From assembly GCA_034190305.1 (NCBI GenBank), contig JAXHSV010000179.1, positions 1 through 6,400 of the forward strand: a DNA stretch of 6,400 nt. The letters run 5' to 3'. Source of the stretch: JAUWNJ01 sp034190305 (lineage in GTDB: Bacteria; Planctomycetota; Phycisphaerae; SM23-33). Positions within the stretch are counted from its first letter, which is position 1, and the number at the start of each line of letters is the position of its first letter. The position numbers and the translations under genes were made by a program. Below the pieces are notes generated by a model. The model was not told the origin of the DNA, did no database searches, and worked only from the letters and a program-made list of their open reading frames with translations. This document shows positions 6,173 to 6,400 of this stretch, piece by piece.

Positions 6173-6400
6173 TATTTATTTTTACCACTTTTTGGGAAAT
6201 TTGTCAAGCGAAATAAACCACAATTGAGGCGGTTGCTTTATACAGAGAGCTTTGATTTGTTGGGGGTTACGCTGGGGGCGAAAATGGACTTGCCGGCAGT
6301 GAGGTTTGATTTTGTTGAGTTTAATCCCAAAGAAAAAAATTTTTCTCAATTTTTAGACCAATTGTATCATGCGCCGGGGATTGGTTGCGGTGCAGAATCC
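6146..6400 (+). CDS. Possible partial reading frame at right edge, unidentified
   Basis: From the ATG at 6146 the frame is open for 85 codons to the window edge (no stop since 6104). A GAGGAG (6136-6141) precedes the ATG by only four bases. The first 20 residues are hydrophobic (MSFAILPFLYLFLPLFGKFV), then basic (KRNK), then a mixed segment including LLYTESFDLLGV. An internal ATG at 6284 after a G-rich stretch is an alternative start, giving MDLPAVRFDFVEF and onward. I recognise no family. The DNA is more AT-rich than the neighbouring genes, codon use looks unselective, and the first 60 bases coincide with the minus-strand promoter of the small RNA, so it may be spurious. A short minus-strand frame entering from the edge and stopping near 6321 competes with it. 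Confidence 0.3.
   Translation, partial: MSFAILPFLYLFLPLFGKFVKRNKPQLRRLLYTESFDLLGVTLGAKMDLPAVRFDFVEFNPKEKNFSQFLDQLYHAPGIGCGAES
6179..6207 (-). promoter_or_regulatory. Promoter of the putative small RNA
   Basis: On the minus strand a perfect TTGACA (6202-6207) is followed after 17 bases by TAAAAA (6179-6184, 4 of 6 matches to the -10 consensus) within an A/T-rich tract. Start of transcription is expected at about 6172. It is the only perfect -35 box in the window paired with a well-spaced -10-like element, and it points at a terminator about 110 bases away with no gene between. Confidence 0.5.

Noticed and set aside
1..6400. CRISPR array, tRNA, rRNA or insertion sequence
   Set aside because: No regularly spaced repeats, no cloverleaf or conserved rRNA segments and no transposase or terminal inverted repeats were seen on either strand.

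Overview
This 6.4 kb window comes from a moderately GC-rich bacterial chromosome. The organism is probably Gram-negative, because the left half encodes type IV pilus / type II secretion-like membrane machinery. A tentative placement in Planctomycetota (Phycisphaerae-like) rests on the character of the prepilin-like proteins (the Asp-rich 'DDLDDL...SPPRDGTG' segment of the PilV-like pilin), on the CoaD sequence, and on an intergenic AAATCCG heptamer repeat. All of this is family resemblance from memory; no search was run.

Left half, minus strand, about 3840 down to 1: a four-gene pilus/secretion operon read right to left. It starts with a PilC/GspF-family inner-membrane platform protein (2612-3838), preceded by a plausible sigma-70-type promoter. 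Next come a PilV-like minor prepilin (1989-2510) and two tandem paralogous PilX-like prepilin proteins with a beta-rich C-terminal passenger. The first paralogue is complete (622-1986) and tightly coupled to the pilV-like gene; the second runs off the left edge (1-560). No assembly ATPase, prepilin peptidase or secretin gene is visible, so the operon presumably works with machinery encoded elsewhere.

Middle: a 210-base divergent intergenic region (3839-4048) holds promoter-like elements on both strands and a short dyad. An MFS transporter follows (4049-5416, plus strand).

Right part: coaD (5499-6026, plus strand; phosphopantetheine adenylyltransferase of coenzyme A synthesis) appears to have its own near-consensus promoter embedded in the last codons of the MFS gene. 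Downstream, on the minus strand, lies the most interesting element: a consensus TTGACA -35 box, then about 110 bases that fold into two hairpins with C-rich loops, ending in a strong intrinsic terminator with eight U's. This looks like a stand-alone small RNA. An open plus-strand reading frame begins at about 6146 and leaves the right edge. It overlaps the 5' part and promoter of the small RNA and is only weakly supported as a gene.

Most confident: coaD, the PilC/GspF protein, the prepilin genes, the MFS transporter and the intrinsic terminator. Organism identity, the promoters other than the best ones, and the right-edge reading frame are uncertain.
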